This document shows, one piece after another, positions 1-12,539 of a stretch of DNA of 64,000 nucleotides. Under the pieces are notes generated by a model. The model saw nothing but the letters and a program-made list of their open reading frames with translations. It had not been told where the DNA came from and ran no database searches. Origin of the DNA: Zygaena filipendulae (taxonomy: Eukaryota > Arthropoda > Insecta > Lepidoptera > Zygaenidae); NCBI GenBank assembly GCA_907165275.2, contig OU015659.1, positions 8,040,501 through 8,104,500 of the forward strand. Reading direction: 5' to 3'. The translations under genes were made by a program, and so were the position numbers. Each line of letters opens with the position of its first letter. Position 1 is the stretch's first letter.

Positions 1-1530
1 TTATTGCTCCAAAAGAAACACTAAAAATAAGACCAATAAATTAAAAAGAGACGACAGAACAAAATGCGGCCTTATTGTTAGACGAAATCCTTACAATTTT
101 AATGTTAAAAAAGGATTTATTATTATTATAAAGACTAATTTCATCCAGTCCTACCATTATTCCGATAATAGAACGGTCTTATGATAGGTATGAAAAACAA
201 TGTTAAGGTTATAATGAGAAATACACAGATGCCATTATAAGACTACAAATCGCATCAAATGGAATCAAAGATTACATACCTAAGTCTCAGACCTAAGTTA
301 AATTATAGAGACAAATCACATATTATCGCAATAATTATTCAATATGCACGCCATTATATGCGTGCATTTTTGGAAACCCAAGGTATTTTTTAAGGAATTT
401 CCTTGTAACTTGTGTTATAGCAATTCTTAATCTACCTTTGTTAAAGATAATGCTCCTTATTTATAAAAATATAAAGGATAATTACTTATACTAAAACAGA
501 AATTCGCCTCTATCTCCTTTAAAAAAAAACATGAGTTCTACACTTTCTACAACTTTTCGTAAATAAAGATATTATTTTAATTAGGTACGTCTATATCATT
601 AACTGAACCAATCCGGTATACGAGCCTTCAAGCTGGTGACAAGAAAAACAGTGCAATCGACTTTGCAGTCATAGTATCATACATATAATGTCCATAAAAA
701 ATACTTATATTTAGTTAGTAGGAAAGTTCTTTAACTTTACTAATCTAATCTTTTTTTAAGAAATCCTAACTGAACACAATAGGTATCAAAATATCAAAAC
801 CATTGTTTACGTCATATCTCTATGATACTGTCATTCGATGCAGTTCAGTCGACCACGTACGTACTCGTAATAACCATCCCATCAAAAACAAACTTGTAAA
901 AAAGTCCAAGTCTCGCAACTCAGTTCTTCTACAGTAAAAAGTCGTGAGATCAATGTAATACATATTATAATTAAATTAGATTGTTTAGAACCATAATTAT
1001 GTATTACATGTGAGATATATTGTGTTTTCACGTGATCTAGGTACAAGTCGAGCAACAAAAGCGGCACGGCCGTACTATCCTTTTCTCGAAGCAATTCAGG
1101 CCATTTTCGACCCCCTATAACTTCGTTGTGGATAAAACTAGAAGCCTGAATTTTTAGTAAACAAGCAGGTATTGTATAAAGACGGTATAATTTAAATTTC
1201 ATTCGATTTGAACCAGTAGTTCAAGAATTATAACTAGTCAAAGTTTCTTAATTTTGTAGGTCACTCACTCACTCACTCACTGACCGATCATCAAAACTCT
1301 AAGGCACTTCTAGCAGACATAGAATTTTGAAATTTAGAATAAAATTAGTGTTTATTGTATAAATCAAGGAAAAATTAAAATATTTAGCAATTTCGATCCA
1401 GTTTTCTAGATACACCAACTGCATAAATAACTTTGTAATCCCATATAAATGTATGGAATTACAAAGTTATATATGCAGTTATATGTACCTACTGCACAAA
1501 TAACTTCGTAATCCCATATAAATATATGAG

Positions 1531-1965
1531 ACTAGCTGTTCCCCGCGGTTTCACCCGCGTTAATTTCGGAGATCCCGCGGGAATTCAGAGATGCAAAGTA
1601 GTTAGTACCCTATATCCCTAGGTTTTCTTTACCCCTGACAACGTGCATGCAAAATTTCATGAGATTTCACCAGCGTTAATTTCGGAGATCCTTCGGGAAT
1701 TCCGAGATAAAATTACCCTAATCTGAATGCTCCAACGATTTTCATGAAATTTTGTATACAGGGGATTTCGGGGGCCATAAATCGATCTAGCTAGGATTCA
1801 TTTCTGGAATTCCCGCGCGAACTCTGATATCAACGCGGGTGAATTAATTATTGCATACTACACGTTGTCAAGGGTACAGGAAAAGTCATAGGGTAGTACT
1901 TTATCTCAGAATACCCGCGGGATCTCCGAAATTAACGTGGGTTAAACCGCGGGGAACAGCTATTT
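1531..1965. repeat. Cluster of CTAGCTGT SINE fragments, tail to tail
   Basis: Plus-strand head at 1531 (ACTAGCTGTTCCCCGCGG) and minus-strand head ending near 1965, with a further partial copy between. Family consensus visible in this window: ACTAGCTGTKCCCCGCGGTT head, a palindromic core TTCCCGCGGGAA, a TACCCTATGTCC block, and a TATAATATTAGTA end. Confidence 0.8.
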
Positions 1966-2411
1966 AAGCCGTTGCCCAGATATTAATAAATAATAATAAT
2001 AAGTGTAGCTAGTTACCTACCTAGATATAAAAAGTGTAGATACATAGTTACCTAGACATAATTATGTTCAAAGGTACAATGGTCAACGGAATGAAAAAGC
2101 AAGAATGGGGCATGTGTTTATATTATAAAGTTGTACCAAATCTTTCAAGTTATTAAAGTAGACTAAATTGCTCAAAGGAGGAAGACCATTTACAAAAAGA
2201 AATGAGATCCCATCAAAAACAAACTTGTAAAAAAGTCCAAGTCTCGCAACTCACTTCTTCTACAGTAAAAAGTTGTGAGATCAATGTAATACCAAGTCGG
2301 TTAATTTATTCAGTGCCTACTTAAGGGTCCTTCTGTCTAAAGTTATCATGTTATAAGCTAATCTAATAACATTTTATAGTGACCATATCAAATTTAAAAA
2401 CCTTTTATGTT

Positions 2412-2568
2412 TTAAATAGATTGATTGGCTTGGCGATCACGTGAAAACACAATATATCTCACATGTAATACATAATTATGGTTCTAAACAATCTAATTTA
2501 ATTATAATGTGTATTACTTGTGAGATACATTGTGTTTTCACGTGATCGCCAAGCCAATCAATCTATTT
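2412..2568. repeat. Foldback element with ~62-bp arms
   Basis: Arms beginning AAATAGATTGATTGGCTTGG face each other across a ~32-bp AT-rich spacer. The spacer and part of one arm recur inverted at about 948-1045. Confidence 0.8.
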
Positions 2569-2579
2569 GTATTTGTATT

Positions 2580-2692
2580 TGTCAGGGGTAAAGAAAACCT
2601 AGGGATATAGGGTACTAACTACTTTGCATCTCTGAATTCCCGCGGGATCTCCGAAATTAACGCGGGTGAAACCGCAGGGAACAGCTAGTCTC
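2580..2692 (-). repeat. CTAGCTGT SINE fragment in the right arm of the large inverted repeat
   Basis: Mirror of 1531-1640. Confidence 0.8.
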
Positions 2693-3169
2693 ATATATTT
2701 ATATGAGATTACAAAGTTATTTGTGCAGTTGGTACATATAACTGCATATATAACTTTGTAATTCCATACATTTATATGGGATTACAAAGTTATTTGTGCA
2801 GTTGGCGTATCTAGAAAACTGGACCGAAATTGCAAAATATTTTAGTTTTTCCTTGATTTATACAATAAACACTAATTGTATTCTAAATTTCAAACTTCTA
2901 TGTCGAATGAAATTTAAATTATACCGTCTTTATACAATACCTGCTTGTTTACTAAAAATTCAGGCTTCTAGTTTTATCCACAACGAAGTTATAGGGGGTC
3001 GAAAATGGCCTGAATTGCTTCGAGAAAAGGATAGTACGGCCGTGCCGCCTTTGTTGCTCGACTTGGCGTGGGGGCACGGCACGTGCCCCCAGATACTTAA
3101 CTGCGTTTTGTTTTATTTTGTTCCTATGAAGAGTCATTTATTTTTTATTTCTTATTTATTTATTCATAC

Positions 3170-3474
3170 ACTAGCTGTGCTCCGCGGTTTTACCCGCGTG
3201 AGTTTCGGGATTCCCGCAGGAACTCCAATGCAGTGTAATTTACTCCTTATAACAACAGCTAATTAGCAGTGAAAGTCCCGCCAATGTCGGTCCAACCGTT
3301 TCGGAGATTCACCCGCGTGAGTTTCGGAATTCCCGCAGGAACTCCAAAATTCTTTTATATAAACCTTGTCCTGACAATAACGAACTCAAAAAAAATCAAT
3401 TTTCCATTTTAGTGCAGTCGTTTGTAAGTTATGCGCTTACCAACACATTTGACCATTCATTTTTATTATATAGA
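3170..3474 (+). repeat. CTAGCTGT SINE, GTGAGTTTCGG subtype
   Basis: Head CTAGCTGTGCTCCGCGG; contains a partial internal duplication of GCGTGAGTTTCGG.AATTCCCG at about 3309-3345. Confidence 0.75.
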
Positions 3475-3810
3475 TTTTTACAAACTAGGGAATAGACAAG
3501 ATGGTGTGAATAAACTTTCATAAGTTTCTCCTCACACTAGATGATTCGAGTCGGTAGGCAACAGTTTTAACAAATGCGAGTTCTACGACAATGAAGGGAG
3601 ATTGATCAATCCACAGGTGCATTGCAACAAAGCCAACGTAGGTATATTTATTTCTCAGATACAGTAAGCTAATCAAACACATTTCTAGTTTTTTTTATCT
3701 TTCTTTTTTTTATTTATCGTAATTTAAAAGTTTTAGGTTAGTGAGTGAGACTGTGTGGGGGGGATGTTCTACATCATATACTTCAAAGGGTAGTTTTGTT
3801 CTCTCTGACT

Positions 3811-4413
3811 AATAATAGTAGATTATACACCAAGGGGATAAAGCACTGTTTTATGTCACGGGCGCTACATTGAATCCTGAACATAACAAAGGACTCCAAA
3901 TTTAACTCCCGAGCGCAGCGAGGGTGTTATAAGTTAATTCCCGACCAAAGGGAGGGAATTAAGATTGAGTCCTGAGTGCAGTGAGGGATTCAAGCGCCCA
4001 AGAAAAAAACAGTTTTATCCCTGTGGTGTATACTCTACTTTTCTCACATAATGCGAGACAATAAAAAACCAGGCTTAGTAGATCCTATATAGCCACTTCT
4101 TTCAGCTGGCGTGGCCTATTCGATTTGACAAACAAATGAAGTTCGTCTCACTGCGAATCTAGTGGGCCACGGCTTCGGTCTTCGAAAATCGAGTTGGCCG
4201 CGCCCGCTGAGAACACATTCTGTTTAGCGAAATGAGACGTTATGGACATAGCAATAAGAATTATGAAAGTGAAAATCACATTATTGAACAGCGGGTTATA
4301 ATGAAATTCAATAGAACATTATAACCCGGCTAAAGCCAAGAGATATAATGTCTTGCTTTCGGTAAGGTTTACATGACATATAATTCGGCATTGTCGAGCA
4401 TGTGGTGTGAAAA
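3811..4413 (+). mobile_element. 603-bp repeat element, copy 1
   Basis: Matches 28030-28632 with only about four base differences by eye. Its first ~230 bp fold back on themselves (ATACACCAAGGGGATAAA against the complement near 4020-4035) and a second hairpin (CGGGTTATAATG...) lies near 4295-4335. No coding capacity, so nonautonomous; class unknown. Ends share only a short ACACCA-type inverted match. Confidence 0.85.
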
Positions 4414-4862
4414 AGTACATAACCGTATTTGCTCATTTCTTGCGATATACTTACATATTAGGTATTATATTTGGTTTATTCAGAAATACCTACTGAGGTA
4501 CCTATTCTAAGAAAATTATTAGTACATAGTTCTGAATACACGATCTTTTTTACGACTTCTTATTTATTTCGCAATAAACCTGTTGGGTAGATAATAAATA
4601 AAGTCACTTTGCAACATGTGCATTTGTCACGCAAACGAACCACTTGACACATTAATTGACATAATATATACATATATTAATAAATCCATTTGGTGTAGAA
4701 GTGAAAGGTTCTTTCATAGGGTGAGGGGTTTAGAGTAATTTAAGATAAATTAATTTAGCAGTACAATCTTCAAGATCTGGATAAGGAGTCAGTCTAAATA
4801 CAATATGAACATAGAAAATACAATGATTTTGAATTTTAAAAAAAGAATTACCAGTCTATACT

Positions 4863-5410
4863 ATCTAATATATATAAATCACGTGTCACGTTGTTTGTCC
4901 TCGATGGACTCCGAAACTACTGAACGGATTTTGATAAAATTTTGCAACCATTTATAATATGGTCCAACTTAAAAGATAGGATAGTTTTTATCCCGGAATC
5001 CCCTCGGGAACTGAAGGACATAGAGTACTTTTTTCCCGCTACCTCCGCGGGAACTCCGAAATTACCGCGGATGAAATCGCGGGGGACAGCTAGTAATATT
5101 ATATAGAGCAATTTTGCGAGTTTGTGACGTTGTAGGGGTAATCACTGGATCTAAAAAGCTACAGTGAGCCTGAGTCTCATAGGGGACTTTTTATTCCGGA
5201 ATTTCCGCGGGAACTTTAAATTTCCCGCGGGTAAAACCACGGGGGAACAGCTATTTTTGTGTCTACAGAACCGATATTAAAAATTCTTGCACTTATAGGA
5301 AGCTACTACTATGAAGCTACTATCCTGAGTGACATAGGGTACTTTTTATCCCGGAATTCTAGCAGGAACTCCGAAATTACCGCGGGTGAAACCGCGTGGG
5401 TCAGCTAGTA
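4863..5410 (-). repeat. Three adjacent minus-strand CTAGCTGT SINE copies
   Basis: Heads end near 5096, 5255 and 5410, each with the CCGCGGGAACTCCGAAATT core; a tandem pile-up. Confidence 0.78.
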
Positions 5411-5664
5411 GAATATAAAAAGGAACCGCCTCGTTACAGAAGTTTCAGGGTGATGCAGTTGTAACCGGCACCGGGTGAATAATAATACTTTTATAGAACT
5501 TATATTATAAACTGTCCGACCGATTGACGTCAAAATAGCGCCGAAACTACTACAACCAAATCAAAACGTGTTTGGAATACAGGTTTCTATACTCGTGTCT
5601 GTGGCGATTATAGCGTGGTCTCCAAATTTAAATTTATATTATTGTACTAATAACGATTATAGGT

Positions 5665-5830
5665 ACTAGCTGTCCTCCGCGGTTTCACTCGCGGTAACTT
5701 CAGAGTTCCCGAGGGAATTCAAGGATAAAATATAGACATAAACCTTCCTCATGAATCACTCTATCTATGGGTAAAAACACATGAAAATCTGTTGCGTATT
5801 TTTAAAGATCTAAGCATACATAGGAACAGA
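5665..5830 (+). repeat. CTAGCTGT SINE, truncated
   Basis: Head ACTAGCTGTCCTCCGCGG; the tail is not recognisable. Confidence 0.7.
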
Positions 5831-7760
5831 CAAATAGCGGGAAGCGACTTTGTTTTATGCTATGTAGTGATACGATTAATAAATAATGTATTATGAAGTT
5901 ATATTAAAGCCGCACTATCTACCTTTCTTTTTACATCTCTGTCAATCGGAGGAGGTTGCCTATGAAAAAATTGCTTTTAGCAATATAGGTTACCTCATTG
6001 TATACGTAACCATATGTTTTTGTGTGCTTTTTAATGTGTTTTCTACGGTGTAGTATAAAGTAGGTATATTATTTGAATTTGTATACGACAGGTACGATTA
6101 CAATAAAATTACTTGATAGAAAAAAAAAAATGTATAAATTTAAAATTCAAATAAATTCGAGACTTGATAAAAGCGGTTTCTTTCGCATTTATTTCTGAGT
6201 TCCCGCGAGAATCCCGGAATAAAAAGTGCCTTATGTCATGCAAATTTTCACGTAAAGTAGTTAAAACGTGTCAAACAGACAAACTCAAATTCGCATTTAT
6301 GATATTGATATTTACAAAGCCGTAACTTTAATTAGTTTAACAGTTTGTTCAGATCAGTTCTTTTTTTCGTTCTTTATCGTCACAAGCAGACATTACTTCC
6401 TCATGCATACAGTAATGCACTATCTTTTCACCATTTATTTATTTTTCAACATAGCCTTTTAAATAACAACCGTACAAATAACCAACTCGATATACGAGTA
6501 TCATACGGCAATATAGATGGGCAATCAATTCGGTTCCTAAAAACTAGTAAACTACACATTTTTTTTTTCAATAAAATTATCATAAAGCTGCTAGCCAGAA
6601 CATAAACAACTTCACAAATTCTAGTTGAGTTGCTTGTAGATTTTTTTTTTGTAATATGAAATAAATACTTATAAATATTATTATATGACTTGAAATTCTA
6701 TGAAGAAGTCTCCGTTCAATCCAATAATATTACCGCACACTCGACAATGTTATTATCTTTGTATTATTTTCAATTAATATACCTAATATAAAGCTATCGA
6801 GTCTCGTAGGTATCGGTCCCTATATTGCTTGAAGATTACTCGGATATTGGTATTTGATATAGCATTTATTGGAATACCGGAAACGCAATCTAACTAAGAT
6901 ATATTTTATCGCCTAATAATAATAACATATTATATTATAATATTTATAATAATGCAAGTTTTATAGAAAAAAAAAATGGCAAGAGTATATCTTAAATCTT
7001 AACATAAATTTTATTAAAGTCTAACTCTACCTATATTTTTTGTAGATATCTACGGACGATATATATTTGAAATGCTTGCTATATTTACATATTTTTATGG
7101 TTAACCTAGGTTTTTTGTTTACAAACTTAGCTCACCTGATTTAAAGTGACGGTGTGGTCAAAGATTTTAAAATAGAGACTGCTGTTCAACTAAAAGGCAT
7201 CAGATAGCTGTTTTCTGGAGTATCACCAACATCTTCCACATATACCATTTGATAACCCCTAAATGCATTTTGATCTCGGTGATTTTACCTTTTCTTTCGA
7301 ATTGGTCCTATCTAGGTACATCAAGATTTTTAACGGAATAATCATCAGAGTTGCTTCTAAAAATTTCCGCGGTAACCGAACCGCAGAATAGTTACTACAT
7401 TATCATATCATATAAATATTTATAGAGGCAGAGTTATAATACAAATTATAATGGCAAACCTCTTAGAGCCTCATCGTCTCTTACTAAATCCTTATTAGCT
7501 TTCATAATAAAAAATATCTGGTACGAGATAATATTTTATTATCCATTCGAAATAACTTTATATGATGGAACGATTAATCAAATTCTGACAACTATATATA
7601 TAAGTATATTATCAAAACAAGTTTTGGTGAAAATAAATATTGATTGATGAAATAAACCGGACATTTGCAAAAAAGTAAACTTGTGTTGAAGAAGAATTCT
7701 GAGGAATATCCAAACCTTATCCATTAAGACTTTAAGAGAATTGAAAGTTTATATTAGGAT

Positions 7761-7962
7761 CAGCCCCCCTAGCCAAGTTGGCAAACTACATTTGTTAACA
7801 CATAGGAAAACTAAGAAACTAATCGTCATGTCACGTGGTCACTTAAAATTGTCCAATCAAAAGTCCAGTTTAGTGTTAACTAGTGTGTTACATCACAATC
7901 GGACCAATGGTTTAGAAACGCATAGAGGACAGACATACAAACATTCATTTTTATTTATATAG
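7761..7962 (+). repeat. Diverged half of the AACAGCGG MITE joined to a SINE-like tail
   Basis: CCCCCTAGCCAAGTTGGCA through GTCCAATCAAAAGTCCAG resembles one arm of 33576-33786. The following stretch (7883-7962) matches a minus-strand segment at 46567-46650 (TCACAATCGGACCAATGGTT). The open frame here is not a gene. Confidence 0.6.
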
Positions 7963-8700
7963 AAGAAAAGATTATAAATAAAAACGTAGTAGAGATACAG
8001 CTGTACTATTTGTACAATAAAATGTTGTTGCAATTTAACTACTTAAAAATGTTATAAAAAAAACTTTACATAGACTTTTTGTTCTATATACATCTACATA
8101 TTGTTACTTTTCTATTTTTATGCAAAATTAAATATTTGCGATTGTTTATTGGATAATTTTGGTAAATTATAGGGTAATTAAAATGCACGTAGATACGACA
8201 CACATGTTTTTATCTCAACGACTTGGTAATTTTAGGTTATAGTATATTTAATCATCTTTCATTTTAATAAACTGTTTTTGCAACAAAAATACCCATCTGT
8301 AAGTTTCAAACACAAAAACCATCAAAATTCACTACTAGAGACAATATAACATGTGTTGAGTTTATTATCTCCTTTGACAATTTAGCGTCAGAAATGATTG
8401 CATGACATGTAGTGATGAACTGAGAAAATTATAGGCTGTGTCAACTGATAAAATACCTACCTAAATTAATATTTACTGCTATGACTTAAAAGCGACTTAA
8501 ATAAAACAAATTAATAGTAAGTAATCAAACTTATTTTAATTAATAAAACTAACCTTAATTATAGTTTCTAATATCCACATATATATTTTGTATAACAAAA
8601 AATCAAGTCATATCGCTCAATCCGTTTAAGATCTATTTTATTACCATAACTATGTTGGAAATAGGTACTATGCTGAGCGCAATTCTCTCCCTTCGTGTCG

Positions 8701-8751
8701 AAAATGACCACTTTCCTAAAATGACCACTTTCCTAAAATGTCCACTTTCCT
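8701..8751 (+). repeat. 17-bp minisatellite, three copies
   Basis: Unit AAAATGACCACTTTCCT repeated at 8701, 8718 and 8735, the third with one substitution (GTCC for GACC). Confidence 0.85.
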
Positions 8752-9054
8752 AAAACGCTGCCATTCCATTAACCCAAAAATATTCATCAAGTTATTAATG
8801 TATTTAAATTCTCGCTAACATAATATTCCTATCGAATTTTCAAAATTTTTACAATTTTTTCTTAATTTTACATCCAGAATTTGTTAGCTAAATTTAAATG
8901 TCGATAGCCAGAAACCCATCTAAAGGTTTGTAAATAGAACATTTTAAAAATAACAATTTATGAAAATTAGTTTAAGAGCGTGATAGAGAAGAATCGCCAT
9001 CAAACTTTAAATTGAATCAAAATTGTGTAGTAGTATAAGGTTATTGCTATTGTT

Positions 9055-9150
9055 ATTATAGATTCGCTTGGTCGAGGTCATTCGTTACGTTCACGGTTCG
9101 AATCCAACGACGTATTTTAATTTACTTAGGTAGGTATGTACATAATAAGT
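9055..9150 (+). repeat. Possible tRNA-like SINE remnant
   Basis: GCTTGGTCGAGGTC followed by CGGTTCGAATCC, a B-box match, with no matching acceptor stem. Confidence 0.35.
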
Positions 9151-9589
9151 TAAAAAAATATTAACTGCATTGTGGTACTCAGGTGGTATATAAATAAATT
9201 ACCTCATGTAATTATATAATTTTAGCATTGGTTACATTTATAAATAGGTGTAGGTACCTACCTACGTACGTGTTCAATTAACTTTTTCAAATAATTCTAT
9301 CAAAAACCAGTCAATCCCCTACGATTTCAATCGTGTTAAGTACGAAGTTTTCCTGCTGGGAATTCCGGTATATTAAGTAACCTATGACAATCAGACACTC
9401 TAGCTACCTATAAGTTAAAGATTTTTTTTAAATCGGACAAATATTTTTTGAGTTTATCCATTACAAACTAACATCCAAAATTTCTAATCTTTTCTCTTTA
9501 TAATATTAGTAGGTACAAATAACGCTCAAGAGAGACACTATCTGAATCCAAGGTCAATAATATTATGATATCTTATAATACCTATAATA

Positions 9590-9705
9590 AAGGTAGAAAA
9601 AAGTGTCGCACACATTCAAATAGACCTTGTAAAAATCATTAATTGTGGACTCGAACTCACGACCGAATAGATAACTTACTAGGTGGCTCTGTGATTTCGT
9701 AGGTA
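9590..9705 (-). repeat. Possible tRNA-like SINE remnant
   Basis: Minus strand has AGAGCCACCTAGTAAG and GAGTTCGAGTCC (B-box-like) with tRNA-like spacing. No tRNA acceptor stem found. Confidence 0.4.
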
Positions 9706-10840
9706 TGTAGGTACGTTCTGTATTAATATACAGTCCCCAACTCCCCATTGAAATTCGATTTAAAACAATCTCTGATTTTCTTGAATTAAATAAAATTTAG
9801 CTATTGCACATAATCTCGTGTCGAAAAGTACTTTAAATAAAATTAGAAGACTATCTAAGTAACTGTTGCACTTAAATCCCTTGTAAGTTATATAAATATG
9901 TATCGATTCTTTGTATAAGCCTTATTAAATAAATGTTTAAAAAATATTCTTTTGTAATAAAAGTAAAACTTGTGAGTAAAACCTCTTTGTGTCCGGATAG
10001 GTTAGTTTTAAAAATTGTACCTACACCATTTTGATATTAGCATAGCACCCAAAAAAATTGCACTTCAAAAACACGATTAAGCTGAGAATTCTCAAATTCA
10101 CCCAGAAACCGGTTCCTAATAATTCTGGTCATACTCATAACTCACAAGTCACAATGACGTTAATTTGTTTAGGTATTCGATTGCGAATCATTACCATCTC
10201 TCAATCGAAACCAAGTTTTGGGTATAGTTTTGTATCTATCATTTGCGTTTTATGTATAACTGTAGACAGTGACATTCTATATACTTATTAAAGGACTGTA
10301 GATCACAAAACACGTTTTCCGTATTAAAAGAATAACATATTACATACATTACAAGTTTAACAACCATGTTAATTGTTAATAATGTAGAGCCGTCGTTTTA
10401 CACTTGAATAAATTAACACAAAAATATTACAATGCTTTGTTTTCCCAAAGATTTTGAGTCAAACATAAAAATTATATACGAATCAGTCGCAATGAATGTG
10501 CTATTATTCTAAAGAAACTGGCTGCTCTGATCTCGAAATATGAAATTTTGCACAAGGCTTTTTTTACTATAAAGGCAAGCAATAAGAAACCCTCAAAAAA
10601 AGGGACTTAAAAGTGTGTAGAATTAGGTACCTACTGTAGATAATGAATGCTTGTAGACTCAACCAAACTCAACATATGTCCCCCACAGGTTGAAAATACT
10701 TTGAAAATAACAATCACCCACGTTGTCAAAACTCTCAAGGTTATCTCTTAAAATGCGCCGGGAAGGTAATTAAACTATCTCCAAGGCAGTTAACCTGTTG
10801 CACATCTGTGTCAATTATTATCAATAATTGAAAGATAATT

Positions 10841-10990
10841 GATAATAATAATAATCCACTTCACAACACACAGATCTACTTGATCCCACAGTAAGCTATT
10901 ATTAGCTTATGTCGTGGAAACCAAGCAAGCGTGGTATATAGTACACAAAATGACATATAATATTGTATATTATACTATAGATATATAATG
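10841..10990 (-). repeat. tRNA-derived SINE, body fragment
   Basis: Matches the 3' body of 32813-33064 (ATAAGCTAATAATAGCTTAC and CCACGCTTGCTTGG on the minus strand) with the ATT tail; head missing. Confidence 0.7.
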
Positions 10991-11727
10991 ATCTTCACTC
11001 AAGACCTACATATAATACCTAGTTAGTTTTTTTAGCAACAAAAACCTTTTTTCTTGTTTCTTTATTAGGTACTTCACTACGACCAACAAAATTCGTGACA
11101 ACATAGCGCAAGTGCCTGTAACAATCCCAAACAAAATCTACATATTCCGTAAGATAGCATGTATTACCTTATTTAAAGTTAAACCTTCTTTGAATACGGG
11201 GAGAAAACCATTTGTGCCATTCAAGTTATCGTAGTGTGTTATAGCCTCAGTTAATTATTAAGGCCTAGTTATTTGACCTTTTACACATGGCTCACACTTA
11301 AGAGTAGTTGACCAACCTATTTGTGTTCTAACTATTATATTACGGCTAATAGAGGTTTTCTTATTAAAGGACTGAACAAATAAAAAAAATACACGATTTA
11401 TAATAGAAATGGCCATTTAAAATGCGTTTCGATTAATTGAAGTTATTACGATTAAGACGGTTAAATTAGATTAAAATACTGTTTTCTTTAACAACGATTT
11501 TAGATTATTTCAGCTGTTCTACATAAATATTTGCGGAATTAAAATTTGTTTTCTTTTATATATAATTAGGTATCAGAATATCTATATAGTCAGGTCTAAA
11601 GTGACAGGCAAAACTATTGAAGGTTGCGTCTGCGATTATCAAAGTACCTATAATAATAATTCCGAAAGTGAGCATTTATTAACACGTACGAGTACTGTAT
11701 GCAACTCAACTCAAATATTTATAGTTT

Positions 11728-11915
11728 ACTAGCTGTTTTATTCGCGTTAATTTCAGAGTTCCCACGGGAACTCCGAGATAAAATTACCTACCCTGTCTCC
11801 TTTTCTGTGCTCCTGACAGCGTGTATCGTAAATGCAAAATTTTATGATAAACGGTTGAATAATAATGCGTGAAAGCGTGAGAAACAAACTTACATTCGCA
11901 TTTATCACATTAGTT
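11728..11915 (+). repeat. CTAGCTGT SINE, worn
   Basis: ACTAGCTGTTTTATTCGCG head with part of the CCGCGG lost; GGTTGAATAATAATGCG tail region. Confidence 0.65.
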
Positions 11916-12373
11916 AGGATATTGAATATAGGTATCTGCTTTTAAATTCCAGTTATTATTTATATTACATATAGTAATGAGAAGAAAATACTCTTTTTAG
12001 ATAACATAATTACCTATACTAATTTTTACATTCACAATAATTGGATATACTCACCAACTGCAGTTGTGATCATCTATGTATCCTATTTTTATATCCTAGA
12101 TTTGATTTTTTGTTTGTTTGTTTGTTACCTACGATTTAACTCAAAAATTACTAGACCGATTTCAAATATTCTTTCACCATTAGAAAGCTACACCACAGAT
12201 AATATGTATAATACTGCTACGTTATCCCTGAGTAACATATTTAAGCGATATGGTAGGTACCTACTGAGAATTAACGCGCACCAACTATACTTAATTATAA
12301 GCCAATTGTTTGAAGATTCATAAAACAGTAAACTTTCATTATTCTTATTATAGACAGCAGCAAACTTATTATC

Positions 12374-12538
12374 AACTAACTGTTCCTCGCGTTAATTTCG
12401 GAGTTCCTGCAATTTCTGGGATACAAAGTAGCTAGATATGTCATTTAGGAACACTGTAGCTTCTCGTAAGTGAAAGAAATTTTAAAATCGGTCCAGTAGT
12501 GTGTGAAATCTTCCCTCTTTATAATATTAGTATAGATA
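12374..12538 (+). repeat. CTAGCTGT SINE, worn, with intact ATATTAGTA end
   Basis: Head degraded to CTAACTGTTCCTCGCG; the end TTTATAATATTAGTATAGAT is well kept. Confidence 0.65.
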
Positions 12539-12539
12539 A

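Larger units (their letters stand above)
876..3064. repeat. Large compound inverted repeat
   Basis: Sequence 1049-1640 is the reverse complement of 2580-3064, except for a roughly 110-bp insert at about 1207-1317 in the left arm carrying a CACT microsatellite. Inside are SINE fragments, a 157-bp hairpin (2412-2568) also present as one arm around 948-1045, and a direct repeat (881-963 with 2211-2293). No gene is present; the ATG-initiated frames that read through both arms are mirror copies of repeat DNA. Confidence 0.85.
6100..11700. other. AT-rich stretch without recognisable gene
   Basis: Only repeat remnants (listed separately), poly-A/T tracts and short frames with low-complexity translations. 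No splice-linked exon series or protein-family motif found on either strand. Confidence 0.6.

Noticed and set aside
1261..1284. CACT repeats as a possible CRISPR-like or telomeric array
   Set aside because: Simple microsatellite of a few units in an insertion; no spacers and not the insect TTAGG repeat.
882..3266. Two similar proteins encoded on opposite strands
   Set aside because: They arise from the two arms of an inverted repeat, contain repeat-derived sequence and match no protein family.
3811..4413. Helitron classification for the 603-bp element
   Set aside because: No TC start, no CTRR end with a 3' hairpin at the boundary, and not clearly inserted between A and T.
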